Made by a program: the position numbers and the translations under genes. A model generated the notes under the pieces. The model did not search any database. It was given only the letters and a program-made list of their open reading frames with translations, and was not told the origin of the DNA. From an uncultured Isoptericola sp. (GTDB taxonomy: Bacteria > Actinomycetota > Actinomycetes > Actinomycetales > Cellulomonadaceae), in NCBI GenBank assembly GCA_947497265.1, contig CANMFP010000011.1:1-64000 (forward strand): a stretch of 64,000 nucleotides of DNA, in the 5' to 3' direction. Shown here one piece after another: positions 14,802 through 23,706 of this stretch (position 1 is its first letter; each line of letters starts with the position of its first letter).

Positions 14802-16112
14802 GTGAGCACCCGTACCGCACCACCCGAGCGCGGCCTGCGCCGCCTGCGCGCGCTGGCGCTGCTCGGCCCGGCCTTCGTGGCCGCGATCGCCTACGTGGAC
14901 CCCGGCAACGTGGCCGCGAACCTCACGGCGGGCGCCGAGTTCGGCTACCTGCTGGTGTGGGTGCTCGTCATGGCCAACGCGATGGCGGTGCTCGTGCAGT
15001 ACCTGTCGGCCAAGCTGGGCGTCGTCACCGGCCGGTCACTGCCCGAGGTGCTCGCCGACCGGATGTCCCGCCGCGGCCGGATCGCCTACTGGCTCCAGGC
15101 CGAGGGGGTCGCCATGGCCACGGACCTGGCCGAGGTGATCGGCGGGGCAATCGCGCTGAACCTGCTGTTCGGCGTCCCGCTCGTGGTCGGCGGGCTCATC
15201 ACCGGTGCGGTGTCGATGGTGGTCCTCGCGGTCCAGCAGCGCCGGGGCCAGCGCATCTTCGAGACGGTGCTGCTGACCATGCTGGGCGTCATCACCGTCG
15301 GCTTCTGCGCGGGCCTGCTCGCGGCCCCGCCGGACGCCGGGGCCGTCCTGGGCGGCCTGGTGCCCCGCTTCGAGGGGACGGACTCGGTGCTCCTCGCCGC
15401 GTCGATGCTCGGTGCCACCGTCATGCCGCACGCCATCTACCTGCACAGCTCGCTGGCCCGCGACCGGGTGCGTCACGACGCGGCACGGCGGGCCGCGATA
15501 GCCGGGGCGACGCCGTCGGACGTGGCGACGGCGGCCGGTGCGGCGCCGTCGGACCCTTCGGCCGTGCGCCGCCTGCTGCGCGCGACGCGCTGGGACGTGG
15601 TCGCGGCGCTGATCATCGCGGGCGGGGTCAACATCGCGATGCTGCTGCTCGCCGCGGCCAACCTGCCGGGCCGCACGGGCACGGACACCATCGAGGGGGC
15701 GTACGCGGCGATCTCGGACTCGCTGGGACCGCTGGTCGCGGTGCTGTTCGGCGTCGGGCTGCTGACCTCGGGGCTGGCGTCCACGGCGGTCGGCGCGTAC
15801 GCGGGCTCGGAGATCATGGCGGGCCTGCTGCGGGTACGGGTGCCGCTGCTGACGCGGCGCCTGGTGACGCTGATCCCGGCGCTGCTGCTGCTGGCCACCG
15901 ACATCTCGCCCACCTACCTGCTGGTGCTCAGCCAGGTGGTGCTGAGCTTCGGCATCCCGTTCGCGATGATCCCGCTGGTGCGGGTCACACGGGACGCGGG
16001 GCTGCTGGGCGAGTTCCGCAACGGGCGGCCGATGCAGGTGGTCGCCTGGGCGGTGGCGGCGGTGATCGTGGGGCTCAACGTGACGCTGCTCTGGCTGACG
16101 ATCGCAAACTGA
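14802..16112 (+). CDS. mntH: Nramp-family divalent metal (Mn2+) transporter
   Basis: The 436-residue protein has about eleven transmembrane helices. The Nramp metal-site motifs are present: DPGN at residues 33-36 in the first helix and MPHAIYLHS near 208 in the sixth. The conserved TDLAEVIGGAIALNLLFG stretch (residues about 108-124) is also typical. It should import Mn2+ (possibly Fe2+) with protons. The start is GTG 14802 with AAGGAG four bases upstream. A ten-bp-arm palindrome just upstream and the single-gene arrangement fit metal-repressed expression. Confidence 0.93.
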   Translation: MSTRTAPPERGLRRLRALALLGPAFVAAIAYVDPGNVAANLTAGAEFGYLLVWVLVMANAMAVLVQYLSAKLGVVTGRSLPEVLADRMSRRGRIAYWLQAEGVAMATDLAEVIGGAIALNLLFGVPLVVGGLITGAVSMVVLAVQQRRGQRIFETVLLTMLGVITVGFCAGLLAAPPDAGAVLGGLVPRFEGTDSVLLAASMLGATVMPHAIYLHSSLARDRVRHDAARRAAIAGATPSDVATAAGAAPSDPSAVRRLLRATRWDVVAALIIAGGVNIAMLLLAAANLPGRTGTDTIEGAYAAISDSLGPLVAVLFGVGLLTSGLASTAVGAYAGSEIMAGLLRVRVPLLTRRLVTLIPALLLLATDISPTYLLVLSQVVLSFGIPFAMIPLVRVTRDAGLLGEFRNGRPMQVVAWAVAAVIVGLNVTLLWLTIAN

Positions 16113-16157
16113 TACGCCGTATCGCTTGACTGAGACTCCGTCGCGTCGCACTATGAT
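16111..16157 (+). promoter_or_regulatory. Putative promoter and palindrome before the acyl-CoA dehydrogenase
   Basis: GATACGCCGTATC (16111-16123) is a perfect 6-bp inverted repeat overlapping the end of mntH. It is followed by TTGACT (16126-16131) and TATGAT (16152-16157). The 20-nt spacer is long for a standard promoter. The palindrome suggests a repressor site. Confidence 0.45.
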
Positions 16158-16225
16158 GGGAGACCGACGCCGTCGTCACCAGCCTCTGCGGCGGCGCGGT
16201 CGCCCCCGTGGAAAGTGAGACGCGC

Positions 16226-17479
16226 ATGCCCCGCACCGCCCCCGTCCTGCCCGGCGTCACCGCGCCCGAGTACGACGTCTCCCAGCCCCTGGACCTCGAC
16301 TACGCGGCCGCGTTCGCCGACGTCGCTCCGGCTGAGCGCGAGCACCAGCTCGCCGTGCGGCAGTTCGTGCAGGACGAGGTGCTGCCCGTCATCGACGGCT
16401 ACTGGGAGCGGGCCGAGGTCCCCTTCGACCTGGTCACCAAGCTCGCCGAGCACGACTTCCTGCGCGACGGCGTCGACGTGCCCGGCCGCCCGAAGGTCTC
16501 GTTCATGGCCGAGGGCCTGGCCAGCATGGAGATGTCCCGCGGGGACGGCTCGGTCGCCACCATCTGCGGCGTCCAGGGCGGTCTCGCCCTGCGCTCCATC
16601 GTCATGCACGGCTCGCCCGAGCAGATCGAGCAGTACGCCGAGCCCATGGCGCGCGGCGAGGTGCTCGGCGCGTTCGCGCTCACCGAGCCCACCCACGGCT
16701 CCGACTCGGTCTCCCTGGAGACGACGGCGCGGCCCGCCGTGCGCGACGGCGTCGAGGGCTACGTGATCGACGGCGAGAAGAAGTGGATCGGGTTCGGCTC
16801 CTGCGGCGACATCACCGTGGTCTGGGCCCGCCTCGACGACCCGGACGCCGGCGACCGCCACGGTCAGGTGCACGGCTTCATCGTGCCGCAGGACGCCCCC
16901 GGGTACACCGGCACCACGATCGAGGGCAAGATGGCGCTGCGCGCGATCTGGCAGGCGCACATCGAGCTCGACGACGTGTTCGTCCCGGCCAGCGCGGCCC
17001 TGCCCGGCGCCACCTCGTTCAAGGCGACCGCCGCCGTCCTCTTCGCGACCCGCCTCGCCGTGGCATGGTCCGCCGTCGGGCAGGCGATCGCCTGCTACGA
17101 GGCGGCCGTGCAGTACTCGAAGCAGCGCGTGCAGTTCGGCAAGCCGCTCGCCGCCAAGCAGATGGTGCAGGAGCGCCTCACCCGCATGCTCTCCACCATC
17201 ACGCAGATGCAGCTCCTGGTCGGCCGGCTCACCGAGCTCGCCGACGCCGGCGAGCTCACCGGCGAGCAGGCGTCCCTGGCCAAGTACACCTGCACCCGGG
17301 GCGCGCGCGAGGTGGCGTCCGTCGCCCGCGACATGCTCGGGGGCAACGGCATCCTGCTCGCGAACCGCGTCGCGCGGCACTTCGCCGACATCGAGGCCCT
17401 GCACACCTACGAGGGCACCGAGTCGATGAACGCGCTGATCGTCGGCCGCGACATCACGGGCATCTCCTCCTTCGCCTGA
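16226..17479 (+). CDS. Acyl-CoA dehydrogenase, glutaryl-CoA dehydrogenase-like
   Basis: The protein has 417 residues with the complete acyl-CoA dehydrogenase fold: GAFALTEPTHGSDSVSLETTA (split motifs FALTEPTHGSDS and KKWIGFGS) for FAD and substrate binding, then RVQFGKPLAAKQMVQERL and ARDMLGGNGILLANRVARH. The C-terminal HTYEGTESMNALIVGRDITG places the catalytic glutamate in a YEGT context, as in glutaryl-CoA dehydrogenases. It probably oxidises an acyl-CoA with FAD and an electron-transfer flavoprotein; whether it also decarboxylates is unknown. ATG 16226 is preferred over GTG 16208. It stands alone. Confidence 0.9.
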   Translation: MPRTAPVLPGVTAPEYDVSQPLDLDYAAAFADVAPAEREHQLAVRQFVQDEVLPVIDGYWERAEVPFDLVTKLAEHDFLRDGVDVPGRPKVSFMAEGLASMEMSRGDGSVATICGVQGGLALRSIVMHGSPEQIEQYAEPMARGEVLGAFALTEPTHGSDSVSLETTARPAVRDGVEGYVIDGEKKWIGFGSCGDITVVWARLDDPDAGDRHGQVHGFIVPQDAPGYTGTTIEGKMALRAIWQAHIELDDVFVPASAALPGATSFKATAAVLFATRLAVAWSAVGQAIACYEAAVQYSKQRVQFGKPLAAKQMVQERLTRMLSTITQMQLLVGRLTELADAGELTGEQASLAKYTCTRGAREVASVARDMLGGNGILLANRVARHFADIEALHTYEGTESMNALIVGRDITGISSFA

Positions 17480-17635
17480 GACGTCCCCGACCAGCTCCCG
17501 GCGTGGGTCGACGCCGGTCGTGTGCATCACCGCCGCCGTCCACCAGCCGGCGAGGCGGTGCACCTGCGGCGAGCGCCGTCCCGAAAGATCCGGGGCGGCG
17601 CTTCGTCGTCGGGCGTCGGAGTCCGGGCCGGCCGG

Positions 17636-18316
17636 TCAGCCGGGCCGGCGGAAGGCCTGTTCGCGGGCGTGCTCGTGGAGGCGTTCGAGCAGCGCGAGCT
17701 GGCGTCGTGCCACCTCGGCGAGCCGGGCGAACCGCTCGGGTTCGAGCCCCAGGTCGTCGGCGTACTCCTCGAGGGTCTGCCAGCCGCCCAGCTTGCCCGT
17801 CACGGCTGATCGCATGAGCTCGATCTCGAGCATCACCGTCAGCGGTGACCGCTCCGTCAGCCGGCCGTTCAGCTTGAGGCGGCCGAGCCGTTCCCCGACG
17901 CCGGCGACCACCTGTCGGTAGCGACGACGGCGGATGCGCAGGGTGGCCAGCAGCGTGCGGTAGAGCTGCCGCTCGCCGCGGATCTGCTCCGTCAGCTCGG
18001 CGATGTCGGCGTGGAACGGGGTGTCCTGGTACGAGCCGGCCATCCGTTCGATGCGCCCCAGCCCGGCCGTGGCGCCGGTCAGGTGGTCGGACAGGTAGAG
18101 CCCGAGCAGATGGCGGTCGACCTCCGGTGGGACGGCGGCGTCCTGCTCCGCGGGGGGCAGCGCCGGCGGGCCGACGGCGAGGGCCGGGCTCGGTCGCAAC
18201 GGCGCGGAGGGGAGCCCGCGGCCCTCGGCCATGCCGCTGACCATCTCTTCGAGCGCCTGTGCCGCCGTGTGCCGGGGCTCCCAGCCGAGCTCCGTCGTCG
18301 CGCGCGTGGTGTCCAT
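17636..18316 (-). pseudogene. C-terminal part of a frameshifted epimerase: helical domain
   Basis: This frame begins MDTTRATTELGWEPRHTAAQ, which is the normal C-terminus of the NAD-dependent epimerase encoded just upstream, and continues through a proline-rich linker into a helical domain of about 160 residues (EVDRHLLGLYLSDHLTGATAG, split as HLLGLYLSDHLTGA; then DTPFHADIAELTEQIRGE and GRLKLNGRLTERSP). That helical module resembles actinobacterial hypothetical proteins of unknown function. The Met at 18316 is internal to the ancestral protein, so this is half of a broken fusion gene. It could still be made as a separate protein if reinitiated. Confidence 0.7.
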
Positions 18317-19212
18317 GACAGGGCACCCATGCCCATGTCGAGCCAGCCGGGGTCGGCCGGCACCGCGTGGGCGGCGTAGGCGAGTGCGAGGGCGGTGCGC
18401 ACGGTGGCGGGCGGCAGCTCGACGAGTCGGCCGTGGTCGGCGAGCCGGGCGAGGTCCGGCCCGCGCAGCAGGTCGTGGGCGGCGACGTTGAACGCGCCCG
18501 TGGCGCGCTGCAGCACGACCTGGAGGTAGGCGTCGGCCGCGTCGTCGGCGTGCACCGCCTGCAGGCGCAGCCCGGCGGGCAGGGGGAGCAGCGGCAGGCG
18601 GTGGCGGCGCAGCAGGCTCACGGGGGCGAGCGGCCCGACGAAGTACCGCACGATCTCGTGCCCGGCGTCGCCCTGGAACACCAGGGCCGTGCGCAGGCGG
18701 GCGACGCCGACCTCGGGGTGGTCGCGCTCCAGCTCGTCGAGGACGCGTTCCTGGGCCGCCTTGTCCACGCTGTAGTGCGAGGTGGGGATGCCCGTCGTGG
18801 GCCAGTCCTCGCGGCGGGTGGCGTCGTCGTCGACCGTCGCGTAGGCGCCCACCGAGGAGGCGACCACGAGGTGCGGCACGCCGGCCCGGACCACCGCGGC
18901 GGCCACCCGGCGCGTGCCCTCCACGTTGGTGCGGCGCAGCAGCTCGCGGTCACGGTTCGGCTGGATCAGCCAGGCGAGGTGGACGACGGCGTCCGCCCCG
19001 CGGAAGTGCGTGGCGAGCGTGTCGACGACGCTCTCCTCGTCGGGGTCGGAGATGTCGAGCGCCGCCCAGTCGGCGTCCTGGTACGGCGCGGAGGTGCGGT
19101 CCGGCAGGCGGCGGGCGATGCCCAGGACGGAGTCCACCTCGGGTGCGGACCGCAGGGCCCGCAGCACGGCGGTCCCGACGTTCCCCGACTGACCCACGAC
19201 GACGATGCGCAT
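18079..19212 (-). pseudogene. NAD-dependent epimerase/dehydratase, frameshifted near its end
   Basis: The N-terminal 295 or so residues are a good extended-SDR protein: MRIVVVGQSGNVGTAVLRAL (GxxGxxG), DAVVHLAWLIQP, VASSVGAYATVDDD, and SHYSVDKAAQERVLDELER with the YxxxK pair. After DPGWLDMGMG the frame becomes arginine-rich nonsense until 18079, while the expected continuation (CPVMDTTRATTELGW) is in the next frame. A single missing base in the CCC run at 18326-18328 explains it. The ancestral protein would be an epimerase fused to a helical domain (17636-18316). It may be a sequencing error, a true pseudogene or phase variation. Confidence 0.75.
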
Positions 19213-19266
19213 GCCTCACCGTGGCATCGGAGGCCGGTGGACGCACGGGGTGCCGCGAGGCGCCGG

Positions 19267-20004
19267 TCACTGCCCGCGCCAGTGCTCCCACCAGCGGATC
19301 CACGGCGGCGCGTCGGCCCAGTTGCTCCGCAGCGTGCGCCACGCGCGCCGGAACCGCCGTCGTCGTCCGGAGCGCAGCGAGCGGGCCGAGACCCCGACGT
19401 GCAGGCGGCGGTCCCGGGCGAGGCGTCGGTGGGGCCCGAGCGCGAAGGCGAGGTCCATGTCGTCGTGCACCTCGGGGTCGTGGCGCTCGACGGCGTCGCG
19501 CACGGCCCACCACGCGTTGCGGCGGACCGCCATGCTCGAGCCCCACAGGGCGGTGTGGCCGAGCGCCAGTCGGGTGAGGGCGTAGTAGAGGCCGAGGTAC
19601 AGCGTGCAGGCGAGCCGGCCGCCGTGCCGTAGGTCGACGAACGTGCCGGTGCCGGTCACCGCGTCGGGGGCGGGGTCCGTGGTCATCGAGTCGACGACGG
19701 AGCGCACCCAGTGCGGGCCGGGCCGGGAGTCCGCGTCCAGGCGGGCGATCACGTCACCTCGCGCGGCGTCGTACCCGGCGGCGGCCGCGGCGGGGATGCC
19801 CAGGCGGGGTTCGGGGACGACGACGGCGCCCCACCGGCGGGCGACCTCCGCCGTCGCGTCCCGCGAGGCGTTGTCCACGACCACGACCTCCAGCGGCGCC
19901 ACCGACTGGGCGGCCAGGAGTGCGAGGCACCGGTCGAGCTCGTCGGCGTCGTCGCGGGCGGGCACCACGACCGACACGGTCGGTCGGGCGGCGGCGGCGC
20001 TCAT
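19267..20004 (-). CDS. GT2-family glycosyltransferase
   Basis: The protein has 245 residues, starting MSAAAARPTVSVVVPARDDA. The GT-A core shows VSVVVPARDDADELDRCLALLAAQS, VVVVDNASRDATAEVARRWGA, EPRLGIPAAAAAGYDAARGD and RLDADSRPGPHWV (DxD-like). It is followed by a TM-like stretch (LYLGLYYALTRLALG) and HDDMDLAFALG. The donor is a nucleotide sugar; the acceptor is unknown. Its ATG overlaps the stop of the upstream membrane-protein gene (ATGA), so the two are co-translated; the epimerase follows downstream. Confidence 0.88.
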   Translation of the reverse strand: MSAAAARPTVSVVVPARDDADELDRCLALLAAQSVAPLEVVVVDNASRDATAEVARRWGAVVVPEPRLGIPAAAAAGYDAARGDVIARLDADSRPGPHWVRSVVDSMTTDPAPDAVTGTGTFVDLRHGGRLACTLYLGLYYALTRLALGHTALWGSSMAVRRNAWWAVRDAVERHDPEVHDDMDLAFALGPHRRLARDRRLHVGVSARSLRSGRRRRFRRAWRTLRSNWADAPPWIRWWEHWRGQ

Positions 20005-20597
20005 GTCTCGGCCCGGGCGCCGCGAGCCACGAGTGCGGCCGCCAGCACGCTGCCCACGAGGCCTGCGGCGAGGTCGCCGAGGGTGTCGGTGTACGTCACG
20101 AAGATGCTGTCGTCGACGAACGTGTGGCCGACCCACTCGAGGAGCTCCCAGACGACGGCGACGAGCGAGCCCAGCCCGACGGTCGTCAGTGCTGCCGAGG
20201 CGCGCGCGTGCCGGCTCGGTGCGACCAGGCCTGCGCGGGTGAAAACGTGGTGGGCGACGGCGGCGATCGCGCCGGTCGTCGCGGCGTGCACCACGAGGTC
20301 GAGCCGGTCCACGCGCTCGTAGACGCCGAGCTGCGCGCACCATGCGGCGGCGAGCAGCGACGCGCAATAGGTGACGTCCAGCGCGGGACGTGTCCCGGCG
20401 GCGCGGGGGAGCATCGTGCCGCCGAGCACGAGGAGGAAGAGCGCGACGGCCGGCCAGCCGAACCAGATGCCGGTCACCACCACGCTGACCAGCGCGGACA
20501 CGCGCAGGAGGTCGCCGACGACGATCCCCCGTCGGGCGCGTCCGGGCTCGGCGGGCCAGGCCGCGGCGAGGCGCGAGGTACCGGGTGTCGAGATCAC
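20001..20597 (-). CDS. DUF2238-like membrane protein
   Basis: The protein has 198 residues if read from GTG 20597, which has a -10-like TACCCT exactly 6 nt upstream (leaderless). It has about six hydrophobic segments and the motif VAVVWELLEWVGHTFVDDSI followed by TYTDTLGDLAAGLVGSVLAA, a pattern of the DUF2238/YjdF-like membrane family. The function is unknown. It is coupled to the GT2 gene by a 4-nt overlap. A GTG at 20630 would give an 11-residue extension but has no ribosome site or -10. Confidence 0.75.
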   Translation of the reverse strand: MISTPGTSRLAAAWPAEPGRARRGIVVGDLLRVSALVSVVVTGIWFGWPAVALFLLVLGGTMLPRAAGTRPALDVTYCASLLAAAWCAQLGVYERVDRLDLVVHAATTGAIAAVAHHVFTRAGLVAPSRHARASAALTTVGLGSLVAVVWELLEWVGHTFVDDSIFVTYTDTLGDLAAGLVGSVLAAALVARGARAET

Positions 20598-20744
20598 AGG
20601 CTCAGGGTAGGGAGGTAGTCGTCGGCCCACCTGCCGAGGTCGGGCGCGGTGGGCACGGACCTCTCGCGTCGAAAGGATTTCGCGGCCGGTATTCGACTGA
20701 TTATTGAAACAAGGTCTCGCCAGATATCGAAACTCACGAGGATC

Positions 20745-20775
20745 TTGACGATGGTCGCGGATTCTGACGTAATGT
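20745..20775 (+). promoter_or_regulatory. Putative promoter of the sugar-binding lipoprotein gene
   Basis: TTGACG (20745-20750) and TAATGT (20770-20775) lie in an unusually AT-rich stretch (about 20680-20800) within this GC-rich window; the spacing is 19 nt. CGGTTTACACCG (20797-20808), with 4-bp arms, could be part of an operator. Confidence 0.45.
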
Positions 20776-20853
20776 GCACCAGCCCGGATCGAAAACGGTT
20801 TACACCGTCAAGACCGGGTGACGACCCAGACGACGGCGTGGAGGGGGCAAGCG

Positions 20854-22161
20854 ATGAGGCGACGGTTCGGGCAGGTCTTGGCGGGAGTGGGGGGCGTGAG
20901 CCTGCTGCTCGTCGCCTGTGCCGAGAGTCCGCAGGAGGTGGCGACAGGGCCCGAGACCGCACCCGCCCACGGACCGACCGCCTGGGCGCTCTCCGGAGGC
21001 AGCGACGTGGTCCTCGAGAAGACCTTCGAGCAGTGGGACAGCGGCCACCCCGGCGACGAGATCGCGGTCACCTGGATGGAGAACGACGAGTACAAGGCTC
21101 GCATCCAGGAGGCGCTCGGCGCCGGTGAACCCCCGACCCTCATCTTCGGCTGGGCCGGCGGCGACCTCGACCGGATGGTCGCGGACGGAGCCGTCGTCGA
21201 CCTCAGCGACGCCGTCGGCCCCGTCCAGGAACGGGTGCTGCCCGCCGTCGCCGCGAACGGCGAGGTCGACGGGCGCACGTACGCCGTGCCGAACAACCAG
21301 ACCCAGCCCGTCGTCCTGTACTACAACGCCGAGGTGCTGGACGCCGCCGGGCTGGAGCCGCCCGAGACGTTCGACGACCTGCTCGACGCGGTGCCCGTGC
21401 TCCAGGACGCCGGCGTGATCCCCATCGCGCTGGCCGGCGGCAGCCGGTGGCCGGAGCTCATGTACATCCAGTACCTCACCGACCGCATCGGCGGGCCCGA
21501 GGTCTTCCAGCGCGTGGTCGACGGCGAGCCCGACGCCTGGTCCGACCCCGCGATCCTGAAGGCGCTGGAGAAGATCGGCGAGCTCGTCGACGCCGGCGCG
21601 TTCGGGGAGTACTTCACCGAGACGGTCGCCGACGAGTCCGGCGACGTGGGTCTCGTCGCGAACGGGACCGCCGCGTTCGTGCTCCAGGGCGCCTGGGTCT
21701 ACCCGGACTTCGTCACGGCCGCGCCGGCGCTGGTCGCCAACGACGGGCTCGGGTTCGCGCCCTTCCCCGCGGTCGAGGACGGCGCCGGCGACCCGGACAA
21801 CGTGGTCGGCAACCCGGCCAACTTCTGGTCCGTCTCGGCCGCCGCGACACCGGAGGAGCAGCAGGCCGCGATCGACTTCCTCAACGAGCAGGTGTACTCC
21901 GACGTCGCCGTCGAACGGTTCCTCGTCGTGCGGACCGTCCCGCCGGTCCGAAACCTCGGCAAGCATCTCGCCCAGCGGGACGACGCCGAGTACCTGGAGT
22001 ACGTCTACGACATGGTCGCCTCCGCACCGCACTTCCAGCTCTCCTGGGACCAGGCGATCCCGTCCGACCAGGCCGGGCCGCTCCTGGACAACCTGCACCG
22101 GGTGTTCACCGGCGAGCTGACCCCGCGCGGGTTCGCCAAGGCGATGAACGCCACCCTCTGA
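20854..22161 (+). CDS. Extracellular sugar-binding lipoprotein (ABC importer, SBP family 1)
   Basis: The protein has 435 residues with a lipoprotein signal: MRRRFGQVLAGVGGVSLLLV then the lipobox LLVAC (Cys about residue 24). The mature part has the family-1 solute-binding pattern: VTWMENDEYKARIQEALGAG, PPTLIFGWAGGDL, YAVPNNQTQPVVLYYN, ETFDDLLDAVPVLQDAG and a late NPANFWSVSAAATPEEQQA. It would hand an oligosaccharide or sugar to a membrane permease. No MalF/MalG-type permease or ATPase adjoins, so it is an orphan binding protein. ATG 20854 is chosen for the signal peptide and GGAGGGGG upstream. Confidence 0.9.
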   Translation: MRRRFGQVLAGVGGVSLLLVACAESPQEVATGPETAPAHGPTAWALSGGSDVVLEKTFEQWDSGHPGDEIAVTWMENDEYKARIQEALGAGEPPTLIFGWAGGDLDRMVADGAVVDLSDAVGPVQERVLPAVAANGEVDGRTYAVPNNQTQPVVLYYNAEVLDAAGLEPPETFDDLLDAVPVLQDAGVIPIALAGGSRWPELMYIQYLTDRIGGPEVFQRVVDGEPDAWSDPAILKALEKIGELVDAGAFGEYFTETVADESGDVGLVANGTAAFVLQGAWVYPDFVTAAPALVANDGLGFAPFPAVEDGAGDPDNVVGNPANFWSVSAAATPEEQQAAIDFLNEQVYSDVAVERFLVVRTVPPVRNLGKHLAQRDDAEYLEYVYDMVASAPHFQLSWDQAIPSDQAGPLLDNLHRVFTGELTPRGFAKAMNATL

Positions 22162-22170
22162 CCGCCCGCA

Positions 22171-22203
22171 GAGCAGGCGGCCTCAGTCGGTGGCCGCCTG
22201 CTC
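22171..22203. terminator. Bidirectional terminator-like hairpin
   Basis: Perfect 12-bp arms (GAGCAGGCGGCC and GGCCGCCTGCTC) around a 9-nt loop sit between the convergent sugar-binding lipoprotein and pnuC genes and overlap the pnuC stop. There is no U-tract, as is common in actinobacteria. Confidence 0.75.
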
Positions 22204-22872
22204 GCGGCGGTGCACCCGCCACCACACGAAGAACCCGACGAGCGTGAACGCCCCGTAGAAGATGTACATGAACGACGTCGCGTAGTAGCCGGCGCTCCAC
22301 AGCAACGGCACCCCGACGACGTCGACCGCCACCCAGATCAGCCAGAACTCGACCCAGCCGCGGGCCATGCCGTACGTCGCCAGCAGCGAGCCCATGAAGA
22401 TCCAGGCGTCCGCCCACACGGGCTCGTAGGACCCGAGCGCCCGGAACAGCGGCGTGAGCAGGAGCGTGCCACCGACCAGCGCCGCCACCAGGCCGAGCCG
22501 CTGCCACCAGGTAGCCCAGTGCGGGTGCACACCCTCCGCGCCCGACGCCGGGATCTTGCCGTCGGCGCGCACCTCCAGGTCCTGACGGCGCGTCTCGCGC
22601 CACCGCATCCACCCGTAGACGGACACGGCGATGAACATGATCTGCCGCCCCGCCTGGCCCAGCATGTCCACGCGGTCCGCGTCCCCGAACAGGGACCCGA
22701 GGAACACGGTGAACAGCAGCAGGTTCCCGACGATGCCGACCGGCCACGCCCAGACCTTGCGACGCATCCCGCCCAGCGCCGACGCGAGCCCGAACGCGTT
22801 GCCGATCACCTCGCGCCACAGGACCTGCTCGGCGCCGACGCTGAACGTGGCGCTGAAGAGCCAGTCGATCAT
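22183..22872 (-). CDS. pnuC: PnuC-type nicotinamide riboside transporter
   Basis: A 229-residue protein with seven or so hydrophobic segments and the PnuC pattern: EVIGNAFGLASALGGMRRKVWAWPVGIVGNLLLFTVF, cited here as GLASALGGMRRKVWAWPVG; then QIMFIAVSVYGWMRW, and a C-terminal WVEFWLIWVAVDVVGVPLL with YYATSFMYIFYG. The family facilitates diffusion of nicotinamide riboside, trapped by phosphorylation. GAGGAG lies just before the ATG. It starts 8 nt after the TetR stop, so the regulator and transporter form an operon; TetR control of NAD-precursor uptake is inferred. Confidence 0.92.
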   Translation of the reverse strand: MIDWLFSATFSVGAEQVLWREVIGNAFGLASALGGMRRKVWAWPVGIVGNLLLFTVFLGSLFGDADRVDMLGQAGRQIMFIAVSVYGWMRWRETRRQDLEVRADGKIPASGAEGVHPHWATWWQRLGLVAALVGGTLLLTPLFRALGSYEPVWADAWIFMGSLLATYGMARGWVEFWLIWVAVDVVGVPLLWSAGYYATSFMYIFYGAFTLVGFFVWWRVHRREQAATD

Positions 22873-22880
22873 CTCGCTCC

Positions 22881-23654
22881 TCAGGCCAGGACGTCGCGCA
22901 CGGCCCGCGCGATGTCGTCGGCGTCGGCGTCCTGGTCCAGGACGGCCACCACGACGCGACGGTTCGTGGGGACGGCGGCCCCGGGCGCGGCCGTGCCCGC
23001 AGGGTCGGCCGGGGTGCCGCCGTCGGCCCCGGGTGCCCAGGCCGCGCGACGCAGCTCGGCGAACGCCTCCTCCAGGTCGGGGCGCAGGTCGAGGTAGGGG
23101 TTGCGCAGCCAGCGGCGCAGCACCGCGTTGTGGACCGCGACGACGGAGGCCGCGAACGCGATCGACATGGTGGTGCTCGACCGGTCCGGGGGCAGCGTGT
23201 CGCGCAGGTAGGCGGTGAACGCGCGCTCGTAGCGGTGCGTGGTGACGAGCTCGCGGTCGCGCAGCGCGGTCACCTGCTGCAGCAGGCGGTGGCGGGCGAG
23301 GGACGTCTCGCGCTGGCCCACGTGGTGGTCGAACACGAGCCGCGCGGCCCGGCACACCTCCAGGTAGGGGTCGACGGCGGGGTTCCAGGCGGTCTCGCGG
23401 CCACCGGCGTCGTCGGTCTCGCGGGCCTCGGGCCGCGTGGCGGCGAGCATGACCACCACCTCCTCGAGGAGGAGCTCGTGATCGGCGAAGATCACGTCCT
23501 CCTTGGAACGGAAGCGGCGGAAGAAGGTGGCGCGGCTGACCTGCGCGGCGTCGGCGATCTCCTCGACCGTCGTCTGTTCGAACCCCTGGCGGGAGAACAG
23601 GTCGATGGCGGCGTCGACGGCCTGGGCGTGCGTGTGCGTCCGAACGGCAGTCAT
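22881..23654 (-). CDS. TetR-family regulator upstream of pnuC
   Basis: The protein has 257 residues from ATG 23654 (MTAVRTHTHAQAVDAAIDLF). The HTH is SRQGFEQTTVEEIADAAQVS followed by RATFFRRFRSKEDVIFADHE. The C-terminal part is long with an acidic, variable end (QDADADDIARAVRDVLA). The first member of a two-gene operon with pnuC. Its upstream region contains a long hairpin (23707-23756) whose repeated CACTTCG elements might serve as operators. Confidence 0.9.
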   Translation of the reverse strand: MTAVRTHTHAQAVDAAIDLFSRQGFEQTTVEEIADAAQVSRATFFRRFRSKEDVIFADHELLLEEVVVMLAATRPEARETDDAGGRETAWNPAVDPYLEVCRAARLVFDHHVGQRETSLARHRLLQQVTALRDRELVTTHRYERAFTAYLRDTLPPDRSSTTMSIAFAASVVAVHNAVLRRWLRNPYLDLRPDLEEAFAELRRAAWAPGADGGTPADPAGTAAPGAAVPTNRRVVVAVLDQDADADDIARAVRDVLA

Positions 23655-23706
23655 GTGCAGGAGGCTACTCCCGGACGAGACCGCGTCGCGCGCGGCGTCC
23701 GTCCGA

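Noticed and set aside
18079..18325. The arginine-rich end of the epimerase frame as a real novel C-terminus
   Set aside because: The conserved continuation MDTTRATTELGW is present in the neighbouring frame, so this tail is best explained by a frameshift.
20630..20962. Minus-strand frame ending in a protein-like ADDYLPTLSL tail
   Set aside because: The rest overlaps the promoter and start of the sugar-binding lipoprotein and has no family features; the tail is probably chance.
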